Shown: positions 42,001 through 44,745 of the stretch, piece after piece
How positions within the stretch are numbered: the stretch's first letter is position 1
Layout: each line of letters opens with the position of its first letter
DNA from: JAKLFA01 sp964450385
Lineage (GTDB): Bacteria; Omnitrophota; Gorgyraeia; Zapsychrales; JANLHA01
Length of the DNA: 44,745 bases
Assembly (NCBI GenBank): GCA_964450385.1
Contig: CAYVEC010000017.1
Span: 1 to 44,745 of the forward strand
Direction: 5' to 3'
Translations under genes and position numbers: made by a program
Notes under the pieces: model-generated
What the model was told of the DNA's origin: nothing
The model's database searches: none
What the model saw: the letters and a program-made list of their open reading frames with translations, nothing else

Positions 42001-44745
42001 AGCCTGAATTATATGAGGTCCTTCAGGCAGAGCTGATCGCTCTTATATCGAGAGTTAAGGGGAAGCGTGTGCGTTCCTGGCGCGATAGCGAGTGCATCGT
42101 ATCGCTCTGTATACTTGTTGAAACAGTGATCTATGCTTCAGACGCTCCGGCTTCTCAGAATAATGTCAGGCTGACACGCTCGTTTATTGATGAGGGAACC
42201 GCGGCAGGGGTCCTGCCCCGCGTCTGGACGTTGAGGCTTCTCGCGGCTCTTCTTCGCGATTCGACACCCGAGGAATTTCAGCTCTCGCGTGAGGAACGAG
42301 ACCTGTTTGTCCAGGGCCTCGATGATCCGAGGATGACGTCTTCAGAGATAGGGCTTCGCCGTATGATCCGGCGCGGGGATGAGGTGTTAAGCAGTCTGAT
42401 GCCGCACGGCCCCCCGGATCTTGCACTTGCCGCATCGCTGAACGCGGGCGCTGTATCGGTACGGCACGCGGACAGCACAGGCCTCGACTGGCTCACGTCG
42501 CATGAGCCGGAAATGTCCTCTCTCCTTCTAGTTCTGGAAAATGTCAAAAAACTTTTTGATCTCCTTTGGCGATTACGGCGAATGTATTCTTATGATGAGG
42601 CCCAGAATCGGATCGGGATTGACGGGTCCTTAGCCATGGCGATCAGGGATGGAGATTATTTTCCGCTAGGCCGTGATCTTTATGTTACGCCGATGACCGA
42701 GTCGTTCCGTCGGCATGTGATCTTTAGGATGGATCGCGATCAGCGCGTGGTGTCGGCGATCGAGATTAAGATCCCTGGTGAGCAGAGAGTCAGCGATAAA
42801 AAGATTGTTTTCGAAGAGGATTTTACGATCGGGGAGGAGCTCCGCCGTCAGGATCCGATGATCGTGATGGCCCGTCCGATCGCCTTTCTCACGCTGCCGT
42901 TTGCAGTGGTCGAGATGTACGGGGAATCGATTGATTATATCCCAGGCGGCCCAGCGGATCAGTCCTGCAATATCATGATCTTTGAATATCACGATGGCCG
43001 GCGGTTGACCACGCTGGACGCCGTTGACATTGAGACAATGGCCCGCCGGTGCGAAGGGTATGCTGGCCGGGAGAGCTGTGTGGCTGATGACATCTCGCGT
43101 CAGACCCTTGGCCTGGTCGCGCGGCTTCACCGTTTGGGGTATCGCGGGGAGGGAGATGAGGGGACGGACATCCATTTAGAGAATTTTAAATACGTCCTGA
43201 GCGGCGGCCGCGCGCGCGTCGAGCTTGTTGGGGACTTTGGGAGTCTGTTCTATGATCCATCCGATGCGGCGGCGCGGAAGGCGGATATTCACGCGGTGAT
43301 CTGCGGCACACAGGGCGGTGGGATCATTGGATTATCGGACATCTTTGGTCGTTATGGAATTTTGATCCCGCGGCATCATGAGCTTTATCAAGAGGAGGCC
43401 GCGCGGCTTGAACCGCTGGCCAGAGCGTCGGCGTCTTCAAGGGATTCCGGCATGATCAGCCGTGAGGCGTCGGCGCCGGGAAGGGTAGAGAAAAAGGCGG
43501 AGAAGATCTTCCGTTTTATGGGGCAGACCCTTTCCGAGGTGCTCGCGCAGGACGACGCCCTTCGGGCGCAGATCGCCCGGATGAGGATCGAGATCGTTGA
43601 TGGGGATGGATCCTCTCTCCGGGAGATGCCGGTCGCGGACGCGGTTGCCGCGATGCAGGACCGGGGGCGCTGGTCGTTCCGTGACGATGCTGACCGGGCG
43701 TATTCGATGCATCTTGCGGGTCTCGCGTCCGACGGGTTTTTCCGTGACGAGAGTGTTCATAAGGTGATCCGAGAGATCCTGCATGAAGAGGCGGCAGAGA
43801 TCTTGAACGAGAAGGCGATGTTCGTTGTTTGGATCAAAAAGATCTCATTTGCCGAGGTGGCATGGCATAAAAAAGAGCGGGCGCTTCATCAGCGGATTCA
43901 GACCGTGCGGGAACTTGGCGAGCTTGGCGAGCAGCAGGCGGCGATCGAACGCGAGCGCAAACATTTAGATCATGAGCTTCAGCAGATCCAGCGGGCGTTT
44001 GCCGTTCTTCGCGAGACGATCTGCCGCTGGAGCACGGGCGTCGGAGAGGGTGCCCGGGCGCAGCAGGCGGCACCTTCTGCGCAGAAAGATGCGGTGCCTG
44101 TGAGCTCTCCGGCGCAGGCGACACAATCGGCGGCTGTTGCCCCTGGGAAGGATATCTGGGAGGATGTTTTAGATAAGGCCGAGGCGTTGGCGGGTCAGGG
44201 GGACAGGGGGCGGGCGATCCGGGCGTTGCGGGAGTATGCCGGATGGGACGTTCCGGTGTTCGCGCGCAAGAGCGGGATCGATGAGGTGGCGGTGGAGGCC
44301 CTTGAGGGAAACCGGGCGGTTCCGTTAACAAAACTTGAGGCTGCCCTTCGGGCCTTGAATAAAGGATTTTTGATTAAGCGGCTTGGTAAGCTCGGGCGAT
44401 TCCCTGATCTTATGCGGATGATGTGCCAGGCTGAGGCGCGCGCGATCGCGGTGCGTGAACAACAGCGCGTGATAGAGGAACCGGCTGATCGGCGTGATCC
44501 GTCAACCAAGGAGGAGAAGGACTGTGGAGAGAACCCTGTTGCGCCGGAGCCGTCTGTGGCGGCGGCGACACCAGCACAGCCGGAGCCCCAGATGACCGAT
44601 GCGGAATCGGCGGGGGATCGCGGGGCTGCTGATCCTTTAAAGAATGGAGATGACGTTCCGGTTCGTTCAGAATCGGCATCATCGTCAGTTCCGGCGGAGG
44701 AGGCGCGGGATCACGACCCGGTCACAGCATCTGGAAAGAGCGAGC
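1..44745 (+). CDS. Interior of a giant multidomain protein gene, partial at both ends
   Basis: Codons starting at base 3 stay open to base 44744, giving about 14,914 residues with no start or stop of this gene in the window. The reading is protein-like almost throughout: acidic residues are frequent, G is favoured at codon position 1, and motifs of many enzyme families appear in order along this one frame. The product is a string of modules separated by a recurring D-x-[A/G]-M-[hydrophobic] motif. Three transmembrane hairpins (about 3324-3500, 11286-11417 and 30342-30510) suggest that it touches the membrane. Giant ORFs of this kind are known in Omnitrophota; assignment to that phylum is inferred. 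The frame is doubtful between about 4770 and 5220, so two adjacent giant genes remain possible. Confidence 0.9.
3..1000 (+). other. Glu/Leu/Phe/Val dehydrogenase-like module, N-terminally cut by the window
   Basis: A Rossmann-like unit begins near 459 with V-G-L-G-R-V-N (471-491), where glutamate and leucine dehydrogenases have QGFGNVG. It is followed by an alternating stretch ending in Y-D-L-D-G-M-D-I, which matches the family's Y-D-x-x-G-L-D-I segment. Further on, K-P-A-D-I (729-743), D-A-G-V-G-S-F-T (816 onward, family E-G-A-N-x-P-T) and S-A-L-I-A-G-A-G (912-935, family D-x-L-A-N-A-G-G) keep the family order. The catalytic-lysine part would lie upstream of the window. The altered glycine loop suggests a degenerate or non-catalytic copy. 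The alternative is another NAD-binding fold. Confidence 0.5.
1001..2882 (+). other. Helical region, partly TPR-like
   Basis: About 625 residues with amphipathic helix patterning and no enzyme motif that I recognise. Around 1890-2100 the pattern of paired helices with small and aromatic residues (A-L-Y-W-L-D-G-S, then A-Y-R-W-Y-M-R-A-F) resembles tetratricopeptide repeats, which usually mediate protein contacts. The segment ends in a charged, Pro/Gly/Glu-rich linker (about 2800-2880) directly before the first DPGML motif at 2883. Confidence 0.4.
3324..3500 (+). other. First transmembrane hairpin
   Basis: Two hydrophobic helices are visible: 3324-3365 (A-A-L-V-I-F-I-G-M-C-M-V) and 3447-3500 (V-G-I-L-L-D-L-G-L-L-G-L-L-S-F-L-A-W). 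They are separated by about 27 residues and preceded by a basic W-W-R-R stretch, as expected for a cytoplasmic edge. They lie between the DPGML motif and the metallophosphoesterase module, so that enzyme would sit next to the membrane. Both ends of the hairpin are predicted on the same side. Confidence 0.65.
3768..4570 (+). other. Calcineurin-like metallophosphoesterase module
   Basis: All five metal-binding blocks of the metallophosphoesterase superfamily appear in order: G-D-L-H (3786-3797), G-D-A-L-H (3921 onward), G-N-H-D (4038-4049), the H-A-G-P histidine (4218-4229) and A-H-T-P-W (4416-4430) for the usual G-H-T-P block. The spacing fits a PPP-type or bis-phosphate hydrolase of about 260 residues. 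The module looks catalytically intact and would remove phosphate from a protein or nucleotide. It follows the first transmembrane hairpin and ends before the DHAML motif at 4707. The substrate cannot be told. Confidence 0.8.
4722..5280 (+). other. Anomalous stretch where the giant frame looks non-coding
   Basis: The giant frame stays open here, but between 4984 and 5216 it encodes no Asp or Glu and is very rich in Arg, Ser, Ala and Gly, unlike the rest of the ORF. Other frames look coding. Frame 2 from about 4812 to 4921 gives a balanced acidic peptide after a run of six G (4806-4811). Frame 1 from about 4919 gives a peptide ending at TGA 5002-5004. Frame 2 then restarts with an ATG at 4982. 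One missing base in the G run and one near 4917-4922 would join these into an ordinary gene end. A possible new start is the ATG at 5229 in the giant frame, behind an AAAGGGA sequence. Confidence 0.55.
4982..5218 (+). CDS. Small 78-residue protein in frame 2, unknown function
   Basis: An ATG at 4982 lies six bases after AGGAGGAAAACG begins its AGGAGG core, a strong Shine-Dalgarno arrangement, and the ORF ends at TGA 5216-5218. The product starts M-V-N-V-A-D-F-E-I-T-R-V-E-Q-W and has balanced acidic, aromatic and basic residues. G at codon position 1 is clearly higher than in the overlapping giant frame. I do not recognise a family. It may be a real gene between two giant genes, overlapping the end of the upstream one, or an overprinted gene inside one giant ORF. 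It could also be a piece of the giant protein displaced by two compensating indels. Confidence 0.45.
   Translation: MVNVADFEITRVEQWERDTYLRARYPEWCYEYAFIIKGDEEVCGQTSTGHWVPLSRNTGMLIRRKLEAFRREPQARFA
5281..7058 (+). other. Helical repeat region, HEAT/ARM-like
   Basis: About 590 residues. The first 100 are mixed strand and helix; from about 5800 the translation is almost entirely amphipathic helix pairs without catalytic motifs, compatible with HEAT or ARM repeats that act as scaffolds. The giant frame regains normal composition by about 5281. The segment ends at DSAML (7059). No specific family was recognised. Confidence 0.4.
7074..7880 (+). other. SAM-dependent methyltransferase-like module, copy 1
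   Basis: A class I methyltransferase Rossmann pattern is visible. Motif I is L-L-D-M-G-C-G-K-D (7275-7301), the second-strand acidic end is A-V-E-M-D (7350-7364), and later D-A-A-I-F-Y-Y-T-E-P ends at 7520. The same order recurs in the module at 27567, whose motif I (M-D-F-G-T-G-T-D) and F-F-F-Y-T-E-P block match closely, so the two are paralogues about 20 kb apart. Target unknown. It lies between DSAML (7059) and DQAMV (7881). Confidence 0.65.
7896..8880 (+). other. GHKL (histidine-kinase-type) ATPase module
   Basis: The C-terminal half carries the Bergerat fold in order: the N box Q-E-L-A-T-N (8583-8600), the G1 box D-T-G-I-G (8685-8699), the G2-like G-Y-G-L-R-L (8760-8777) and the closing G-T-Y-V-R-I (8838 onward). 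These are typical of sensor histidine kinases and anti-sigma kinases. The preceding 170 residues show no canonical phospho-accepting H box that I recognise. It may bind ATP without being a complete histidine kinase. Confidence 0.7.
8881..9728 (+). other. Degenerate zincin-like module, copy 1
   Basis: About 280 residues. A hydrophobic strand runs into H-E-M-L-E (9225-9239), followed by L-S-H-R-S-A-D-A. This looks like an HExxH metallopeptidase helix in which the second His is replaced by Glu; a later His (9258) and Asp (9270) could be remnants of further ligands. A similar H-E helix occurs in the module at 21489. Hydrolytic activity is doubtful. The rest is helical up to DTAMV (9729). Confidence 0.35.
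9744..10600 (+). other. Family 2 glycosyltransferase, dolichyl/polyprenyl-phosphate type
   Basis: The GT-A fold motifs appear in order: I-P-M-Y-D-E (9789-9806), M-I-D-D-G (9939-9953), the metal-binding D-M-D (10161-10169), G-S-R-W (10239-10250), S-D-L-Q-R-G-F-K (10353-10376) and F-D-T-E-W (10440-10454). The last two are typical of DPM1/ALG5-like enzymes, which transfer a sugar from a nucleotide donor to a polyprenyl phosphate. The key acidic residues are kept, so activity is plausible. The C-terminal membrane segments of many relatives are absent here. A helical tail (to 10916) leads to DGAML. Confidence 0.85.
11286..11417 (+). other. Second transmembrane hairpin
   Basis: Two hydrophobic helices, 11286-11336 (I-F-F-G-L-T-G-A-F-A-V-S-I-V-V-F-A) and 11364-11417 (L-G-A-A-G-V-G-L-I-A-G-V-I-V-W), are separated by a short basic turn (K-F-Y-V-R-Y-R-W). 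The basic turn suggests that the turn is cytoplasmic and places both flanks outside, or the helices may form a re-entrant pair. It precedes the long coiled-coil segment, in a module with no enzyme motif. Confidence 0.65.
11418..13934 (+). other. Coiled-coil and helical spacer
   Basis: About 840 residues, largely helical. Two highly charged stretches rich in Glu, Arg, Gln and Ala (about 11608-11695 and 12530-12670) look like coiled coil or a single extended helix. An acidic, Pro/Val/Glu-rich linker lies at about 12130-12330. There are no catalytic motifs. The region could act as a stalk or spacer between the second membrane hairpin and the pyrophosphorylase-like module. It ends at DAGMV (13935). 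Confidence 0.55.
13950..15554 (+). other. UDP-sugar pyrophosphorylase-like module (UDPGP family)
   Basis: About 530 residues, the usual length of UDPGP-family enzymes that make UDP-GlcNAc or UDP-glucose. Family blocks appear in order: the nucleotide loop L-V-A-G-G-S-G-S-S-F-G (14280-14312) with a downstream K-G-T-F-P-I, an I-M-T-S segment, Q-G-G-G-H-G-D (14673-14693) where the family has P-x-G-N/H-G-D/G, N-I-D-N-P-L (14772-14789), and F-A-P-I-K-N (15216-15233). The loop is altered from the usual G-G-x-G-T-R-L-G, losing the Thr-Arg pair, so catalytic competence is uncertain. The fold assignment is firm. Confidence 0.75.
15555..16202 (+). other. GHKL ATPase-like module, tandem copy 1
   Basis: A 216-residue unit beginning with DPAML and L-P-I-F-R-S-G. 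Its C-terminal half resembles anti-sigma-factor-type GHKL ATPases: an N box around E-L-F-G-N-I-L-R-H, D-K-G-R-G (G1), G-Y-G-T-G-L (G2) and G-R-G-T-R-I-M-M. The next unit repeats the same order, including the motif and the leader, so the pair arose by tandem duplication. This copy keeps the N-box Asn, so ATP binding is plausible. Confidence 0.65.
16203..16835 (+). other. GHKL ATPase-like module, tandem copy 2
   Basis: A 211-residue repeat of the preceding unit, starting DHAML-A-L-P-I-F-R-S-G. It shares M-S-M-D-E-W-D-A, W-E-R-P, D-K-G-R-G-L, R-G-T-G-I-G and G-G-T-R-V-M-I with copy 1. The N-box region reads L-F-G-S-I-V-E-D, so the Asn that binds magnesium in GHKL proteins is replaced by Ser. This copy may therefore have lost ATP binding while its sister kept it, a common outcome for regulatory pairs. 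Confidence 0.65.
16851..17735 (+). other. Possible Cys-His-Asp hydrolase-like module
   Basis: About 295 residues between DHAMI and DFGMV. The C-terminal half has G-G-H-S-I-C-Q-G-A-A (Cys at 17253), then K-H-H-F-V-I-F (His at 17415), then L-V-G-D-I-S-G-D-Q-F (Asp at 17457). A nucleophile Cys on a helix, a His on a strand and an Asp shortly after is the arrangement of transglutaminase/papain-like enzymes. This is inferred from spacing and local context alone; no known family was matched. The N-terminal part is unrecognised. Confidence 0.35.
17751..18849 (+). other. Unrecognised module before the PPDK-like domain
   Basis: About 366 residues of mixed helix and strand with no family recognised. 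It follows DFGMV (17736) and runs without another motif into the ATP-grasp region, so it is probably an N-terminal extension of the same module. A region near 18550-18800 is strand-rich and ends in V-T-L-V-V-S-E-E-Y followed by a helix. Confidence 0.3.
18850..20495 (+). other. PPDK/PEP-synthase-like ATP-grasp and phosphohistidine domains
   Basis: This matches the first two-thirds of pyruvate phosphate dikinase. The ATP-grasp part has V-A-I-R-S-N-P-R-K-S-M-P-G (19095-19133; family S-V-R-S-G-A-x-x-S-M-P-G), S-G-A-Y-S-T-R-N-P (19347-19373), G-E-Y-L and F-L-Q-T-R-H (19584-19601). The swivelling domain follows and keeps the phospho-accepting His in S-S-H-E-A (19953-19967; family T-S-H-A-A). The C-terminal PEP/pyruvate barrel is missing; a helical linker (20161-20495) leads to DPAMI. 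A two-domain protein of this type could pass phosphate from ATP to His and on to another target. Confidence 0.75.
20511..21473 (+). other. CheR-like methyltransferase module
   Basis: The order of blocks follows CheR: N-Q-S-D-F-F-R (20724-20744; family N-x-T-x-F-F-R), the SAM loop V-I-G-A-G-F-N-Q-E-A-L-S-I-A (20847 onward; family G-C-S-T-G-E-E-P-Y-S-I-A), F-L-G-A-R-D-G-E-Y (family A-R-x-G-x-Y) and F-D-L-I-T-L-H-R-V-L (21204 onward; family F-D-L-I-x-C-R-N-V-L). CheR enzymes methylate glutamates of chemoreceptors. Here the SAM loop has lost Thr and one Glu, and no receptor is nearby, so the role is unknown. It ends at DFAMV (21474). Confidence 0.7.
21489..22080 (+). other. Degenerate zincin-like module, copy 2
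   Basis: About 197 residues. A hydrophobic strand leads to L-Y-H-E-A-I-S-R (His-Glu at 21807-21812), then a short acidic helix. The layout resembles the module at 8881, with an H-E helix after a strand that could form a zincin fold. The second His of HExxH is absent, so peptidase activity is unlikely. It runs without a motif into the kinase-like module. Confidence 0.3.
22081..23174 (+). other. Kinase-like module (PI3/4K or HipA-type loop)
   Basis: The catalytic loop reads L-G-N-S-D-I-H-V-S-N-F-F-L (22686-22724), with Asp 22698 and Asn 22713 in the D-x-H-x-x-N arrangement used by PI-kinase, HipA and aminoglycoside-kinase folds. The metal-binding block is F-G-I-D-F-E (22761-22778). An upstream Y-R-R-I-Y-K-P-F (22410-22433) supplies a plausible ATP-binding Lys at 22425. 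The residues needed for phosphotransfer look intact. The substrate may be protein or lipid. Confidence 0.6.
23190..24917 (+). other. Unrecognised segment between DNGML and DFGMI
   Basis: About 576 residues with normal codon use and composition. A strand-rich block near 23650-23800 (I-T-L-I-I-E-I-L-G-D-I-N-G) and G-G-G-D-V-F-F-G-G near 23873 suggest an alpha/beta fold. The second half (24000-24900) is helical and rich in Trp. I could not assign a family. Confidence 0.3.
24933..25619 (+). other. HPr-like phosphocarrier module, copy 1
   Basis: The HPr phospho-histidine signature G-F-H-A-R-P-S (25074-25094; family G-L-H-A-R-P-A) is intact, with the acceptor His at 25080 and the stabilising Arg at 25086. 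It follows a short strand and precedes a helix, as in HPr. A strand/helix unit (I-A-P-G-D-H-Y-D-I-V-I-E-A, about 25370-25410) fits the C-terminal half. HPr carries phosphate in the PEP phosphotransferase system. An ATP-using partner domain (PPDK-like) lies about 5 kb upstream in the same ORF. Confidence 0.65.
25635..26372 (+). other. Strand-rich module of uncertain family, possible 2H-like fold
   Basis: About 246 residues. It contains A-H-L-T-L-W (His about 25956) and later V-R-Q-V-E-L-V-H-E-A-D-N-F (about 26268-26303), a layout loosely similar to 2H phosphoesterases with H-x-T strands. Only one H-x-T is present, so catalysis is doubtful and the assignment is weak. It is bounded by DPAMI (25620) and DQAMT (26373). 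Confidence 0.25.
26388..26959 (+). other. Unrecognised N-terminal part of a methyltransferase module
   Basis: About 190 residues after DQAMT (26373). It has strand-like blocks (S-I-F-L-F-D-G-V-A-V, about 26622) followed by helices. No family was recognised. It is joined directly to the methyltransferase fold that follows. Confidence 0.3.
26960..27551 (+). other. Class I SAM-dependent methyltransferase
   Basis: Motif I is V-L-H-V-G-S-G-D-G-Q (27057-27086), the acidic end of strand 2 is Y-G-I-D-I-N (27147-27164), strand 4 is V-D-I-V-I-D-F (27267-27287) and the post-strand block is V-L-A-P-G-G-Y (27354-27374). These are the standard methyltransf_11-type signatures with good glycine spacing, so SAM binding is likely. 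Target unknown. It ends at DPAML (27552). Confidence 0.7.
27567..28283 (+). other. SAM-dependent methyltransferase-like module, copy 2
   Basis: Paralogue of the module at 7074. Motif I is F-M-D-F-G-T-G-T-D (27795-27821), the acidic strand end is A-V-D-K-D (27870-27884) and the family-specific F-F-F-Y-T-E-P block spans 28017-28037. Length (239 residues) and order agree with copy 1. Both lie between D-x-A-M motifs, so the duplicated unit may be the whole motif-to-motif segment. Confidence 0.65.
28299..29390 (+). other. Helical repeat region
   Basis: About 364 residues made almost entirely of amphipathic helices (for example W-Q-I-A-A-I-G-C-C-L near 28623 and later leucine-rich pairs), compatible with a HEAT-like scaffold. 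No catalytic motif is seen. It follows DHAMI (28284) and continues into the pseudokinase-like module without a motif between them. Confidence 0.4.
29391..30300 (+). other. Possible SidJ-like pseudokinase module
   Basis: About 303 residues with Y-G-L-F-H-A-E-L-V-S-L-F-H-D-F (about 29751-29795), Y-P-N-L-R-G-L-G-T-V-A-D-F (about 29868-29906) and then a long helical part. This resembles my recollection of modules annotated as SidJ-related pseudokinases in Omnitrophota; SidJ is a Legionella protein glutamylase with a kinase fold. I could not test the match, and other kinase-like folds are possible. Confidence 0.35.
30342..30510 (+). other. Third transmembrane hairpin
   Basis: The first helix is strongly hydrophobic (30342-30416, V-V-G-L-L-L-L-A-A-A-A-V-L-G-L-L), and the second (about 30459-30510, S-M-A-I-L-P-W-L-M-V-A-L) is followed by a basic K-K-R-K-A-R-R-A-R-R block that would sit in the cytoplasm. 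The hairpin lies between the pseudokinase-like module and the helix-hairpin-helix region. Confidence 0.7.
30511..32069 (+). other. Helix-hairpin-helix-containing region
   Basis: Three HhH-like motifs can be seen. V-D-L-N-H-A-S-L-Y-E-I (30744-30776) matches the ComEA-type D-L-N-x-A start, R-G-V-G-R-K-T-V-Q-R-I (about 31755-31787) has the hairpin G-V-G, and L-P-K-L-G-P-K-R-I (31866-31892) is another. HhH motifs bind DNA backbone without sequence preference. Long basic helical stretches between them (30800-31600) have Arg-rich composition. Joined to a membrane hairpin, this could tether DNA at the membrane. The region ends at DQGMV (32070). Confidence 0.5.
32085..32815 (+). other. GNAT acetyltransferase-like module, copy 1
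   Basis: The central strand (F-W-V-I-V-K-D-G-D-L-A-G-A-L-I-G-E-V) leads to the acetyl-CoA loop K-R-G-I-G-K-V-L-I (32493-32519), matching the GNAT motif A form R/Q-x-x-G-x-G/A. A helix (F-F-Y-Y-L-Q-A-R-G-V) and strand follow as in the GNAT fold. The substrate amine is unknown. It runs without a D-x-A-M motif into a methyltransferase-like fold. Confidence 0.55.
32816..33821 (+). other. Methyltransferase-like module
   Basis: I-V-D-V-G-V-G-V-V-P (32910-32939) resembles methyltransferase motif I, with the following strand ending in F-V-G-V-E-T. The strand-4 block S-V-V-T-A-F-N-T-V-M-H-M (33480 onward) matches D-V-V-x-x-x-N-x-L-x-H-L of SAM methyltransferases. The middle of the module has an insertion. 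It ends at DPAMI (33822). Confidence 0.55.
33837..34560 (+). other. Rossmann-fold methyltransferase-like module
   Basis: I-V-V-V-G-S-G-I-A-T (33969-33998) is a glycine-loop strand, followed by A-V-V-V-D-Q-S-D-M-M-L (34032 onward) with Asp 34044 at the position that binds the SAM ribose. D-L-V-T-F-I-D-L-L-G-G follows near 34209. A proline-rich linker follows at about 34510-34570. The order fits a class I methyltransferase; a plain NAD-binding fold is the alternative. Confidence 0.5.
34561..36551 (+). other. HExxH metallopeptidase-like module with helical N-terminus
   Basis: About 660 residues. The first 250 are helical. A core follows with V-L-H-E-M-R-H-W (H-E-M-R-H at 35703-35717), a complete HExxH zinc site, and downstream G-E-A-S-A-E (35892-35909), with Glu at 35895 or 35907 available as third ligand, as in gluzincins. 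This is the only complete HExxH seen in the window. A winged-helix-like segment may sit at about 36390-36520. A degenerate motif D-S-A-V-L (35337) precedes the core. It is a candidate processing peptidase for the giant chain, but that is inference. Confidence 0.55.
36678..37568 (+). other. Degenerate kinase-like module
   Basis: A small-lobe pattern shows R-Q-W-I-L-K-D-R (about 36855), then R-V-V-Y-E-V-A-R-L-I with a possible helix-C Glu, then the hinge-like V-L-V-E-R-F-L-G. The catalytic loop position reads L-I-L-D-A-D-S-W-K-W-R-H-W-L-F, without the His-x-x-Asn that coordinates metal, and then N-I-D-H-D-E. The fold is probably kinase-like, related to PI-kinase-type proteins, but catalysis is doubtful. 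It is preceded by two closely spaced motifs, DTGML (36552) and DVGMF (36663). Confidence 0.4.
37584..37796 (+). other. Short 71-residue module, unrecognised
   Basis: It lies between DHGML (37569) and DHAMI (37797). The translation is a helix pair followed by two strands (I-A-V-H-V-F-L-G-P and M-H-L-F-I-G-I-R-R). It is one of the shortest motif-to-motif units and could be a small adaptor. No family was recognised. Confidence 0.35.
37812..38648 (+). other. Protein-kinase-fold module, tandem copy A
   Basis: A small-lobe strand R-F-Y-I-K-G (Lys at 38121) is followed by helix L-L-E-Q-E-A-F-V-A-G-H-S with candidate Glu residues, then G-A-A-L-G-R-L-H-A-D, then the catalytic-loop H-D-D-L (38364-38375), and F-I-D-A-G-L-A (38445-38465) in place of D-F-G. 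The layout resembles Bud32/RIO/Waa-type small kinases. The next module repeats the order almost residue by residue at these sites. Activity is plausible. Confidence 0.65.
38664..39476 (+). other. Protein-kinase-fold module, tandem copy B
   Basis: Tandem duplicate of copy A. It has F-Y-T-K-Q (Lys at 38955), R-H-E-A-F-V-A-G-Q-S, G-A-A-L-G-R-L-H-A-D, H-K-D-L-Y-N (39207-39224) and F-I-D-A-G-M-A (39288-39308). H-x-D-x-x-x-N is closer to the canonical kinase loop than copy A's H-D-D-L. Copy A has diverged in its loop, so the two may differ in activity. It is bounded by DHAMV (38649) and DGAMV (39477). Confidence 0.65.
39492..39713 (+). other. Short 74-residue module, unrecognised
   Basis: It lies between DGAMV (39477) and DYGMV (39714). 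A helix H-A-E-T-L-A-R-T-L-W-A-A-G is followed by a strand F-I-V-T-P-K-G and another helix, as in a small alpha/beta domain. It contains two Cys residues in its first 20 residues. No family was recognised. Confidence 0.35.
39729..40043 (+). other. Short 105-residue module, unrecognised
   Basis: It lies between DYGMV (39714) and DGGMV (40044). Two strands (A-L-C-V-M-I-N-N and P-F-V-V-S-T) and a helix L-I-E-R-L-I-A-K-G-F-V are followed by a basic stretch and a final helix. The first part resembles the previous short module in ending a helix with G-F-[IV]-V/A, so the two may be distantly related. Function unknown. Confidence 0.3.
40059..40715 (+). other. Acetyltransferase-like module, copy 2
   Basis: A strand S-L-L-I-D-Q-V-H-P-S-R-G (about 40410-40455) is followed by a long helix (A-I-R-R-I-A-W-I-A-R-W-M-G), a strand F-D-V-V-Y-G-S and a final R-Q-N-Y-V-V-P-F-R-D-L-G-W. 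This order resembles the second half of GNAT enzymes, although the acetyl-CoA loop is not clear. Its C-terminus, L-W-R-A-P-R-D, is shared with the next module, suggesting that the two units share ancestry or a joining sequence. Confidence 0.4.
40731..41303 (+). other. GNAT acetyltransferase-like module, copy 3
   Basis: The acetyl-CoA loop is Y-Q-G-I-G-T-T-L-V (41061-41087), preceded by F-V-E-P-L-Y-T-G and followed by a helix, a strand (F-K-V-V-D-T) and the closing Y-L-R-R-L-G-F (41160-41180). These are GNAT motif A and the usual C-terminal block. It is bounded by DGGMI (40716) and DQAML (41304) and ends F-W-R-A-P-R-D, like its neighbour. Substrate unknown. Confidence 0.55.
41319..41702 (+). 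other. HPr-like phosphocarrier module, copy 2
   Basis: G-M-H-I-M-P-S (41361-41381) is the HPr active-site segment with the acceptor His at 41367 kept, but the Arg that stabilises phospho-His is replaced by Met (41373). The later S-A-L-A-I-I-S-L-G-I-Y-E-G-T-P-L and G-S-A-E-M-L-V-D-Q-L-L match the HPr strand and last helix. Phosphorylation may be weaker than in copy 1 (25080). At about 128 residues it is a stand-alone motif-to-motif unit. Confidence 0.6.
41718..42540 (+). other. Helical module, unrecognised
   Basis: About 274 residues, mainly helical, following DFAML (41703) and a short charged linker. Repeating helix pairs (for example I-R-E-Y-L-E-I-M and Y-E-V-L-Q-A-E-L) suggest a scaffold fold. 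It continues without a motif into the next kinase-like module. No family was recognised. Confidence 0.35.
42541..43442 (+). other. Kinase-like module with intact catalytic loop
   Basis: A small-lobe strand A-I-E-I-K-I-P-G-E has Lys at 42768. The catalytic loop D-I-H-L-E-N-F (43167-43187) keeps Asp, His and Asn in the D-x-H-x-x-N order, and V-G-D-F-G-S (43227-43244) is a canonical D-F-G. Together with L-V-A-R-L-H-R-L-G-Y before the loop, this is a complete set of kinase motifs, closest to PI-kinase or aminoglycoside-kinase folds. Of the kinase-like modules here, this has the best-preserved site. Target unknown. Confidence 0.65.
43458..44744 (+). other. Coiled coil, HTH-like segment and low-complexity tail
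   Basis: After DSGMI (43443) comes a mixed module of about 130 residues. A coiled coil follows (about 43860-44030, Gln/Glu/Arg-rich heptads), then an Ala/Pro/Gln linker. Next is a segment V-F-A-R-K-S-G-I-D-E-V-A-V-E-A-L-E-G-N-R (about 44259-44318), which resembles an XRE-type helix-turn-helix. The last 80 residues are acidic, Pro/Ala/Ser-rich low complexity containing a variant R-D-H-D-P-V (44706 onward). The protein continues past the window. Confidence 0.45.

Larger units (their letters stand above)
2883..43457 (+). repeat. 33 copies of a D-x-[A/G]-M-[ILVTF] inter-module motif
   Basis: First bases of the copies: 2883 DPGML, 4707 DHAML, 7059 DSAML, 7881 DQAMV, 9729 DTAMV, 10917 DGAML, 13935 DAGMV, 15555 DPAML, 16203 DHAML, 16836 DHAMI, 17736 DFGMV, 20496 DPAMI, 21474 DFAMV, 23175 DNGML, 24918 DFGMI, 25620 DPAMI, 26373 DQAMT, 27552 DPAML, 28284 DHAMI, 32070 DQGMV, 33822 DPAMI, 36552 DTGML, 36663 DVGMF, 37569 DHGML, 37797 DHAMI, 38649 DHAMV, 39477 DGAMV, 39714 DYGMV, 40044 DGGMV, 40716 DGGMI, 41304 DQAML, 41703 DFAML, 43443 DSGMI. 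Position 3 is Ala 20 times and Gly 13 times; position 5 is Leu 12, Val 10, Ile 9. Asp uses GAT or GAC and Ala uses all four codons, so the amino acids are conserved, not the DNA. A basic residue, His, Ser or Val often precedes the Asp. The function is unknown. Confidence 0.9.
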
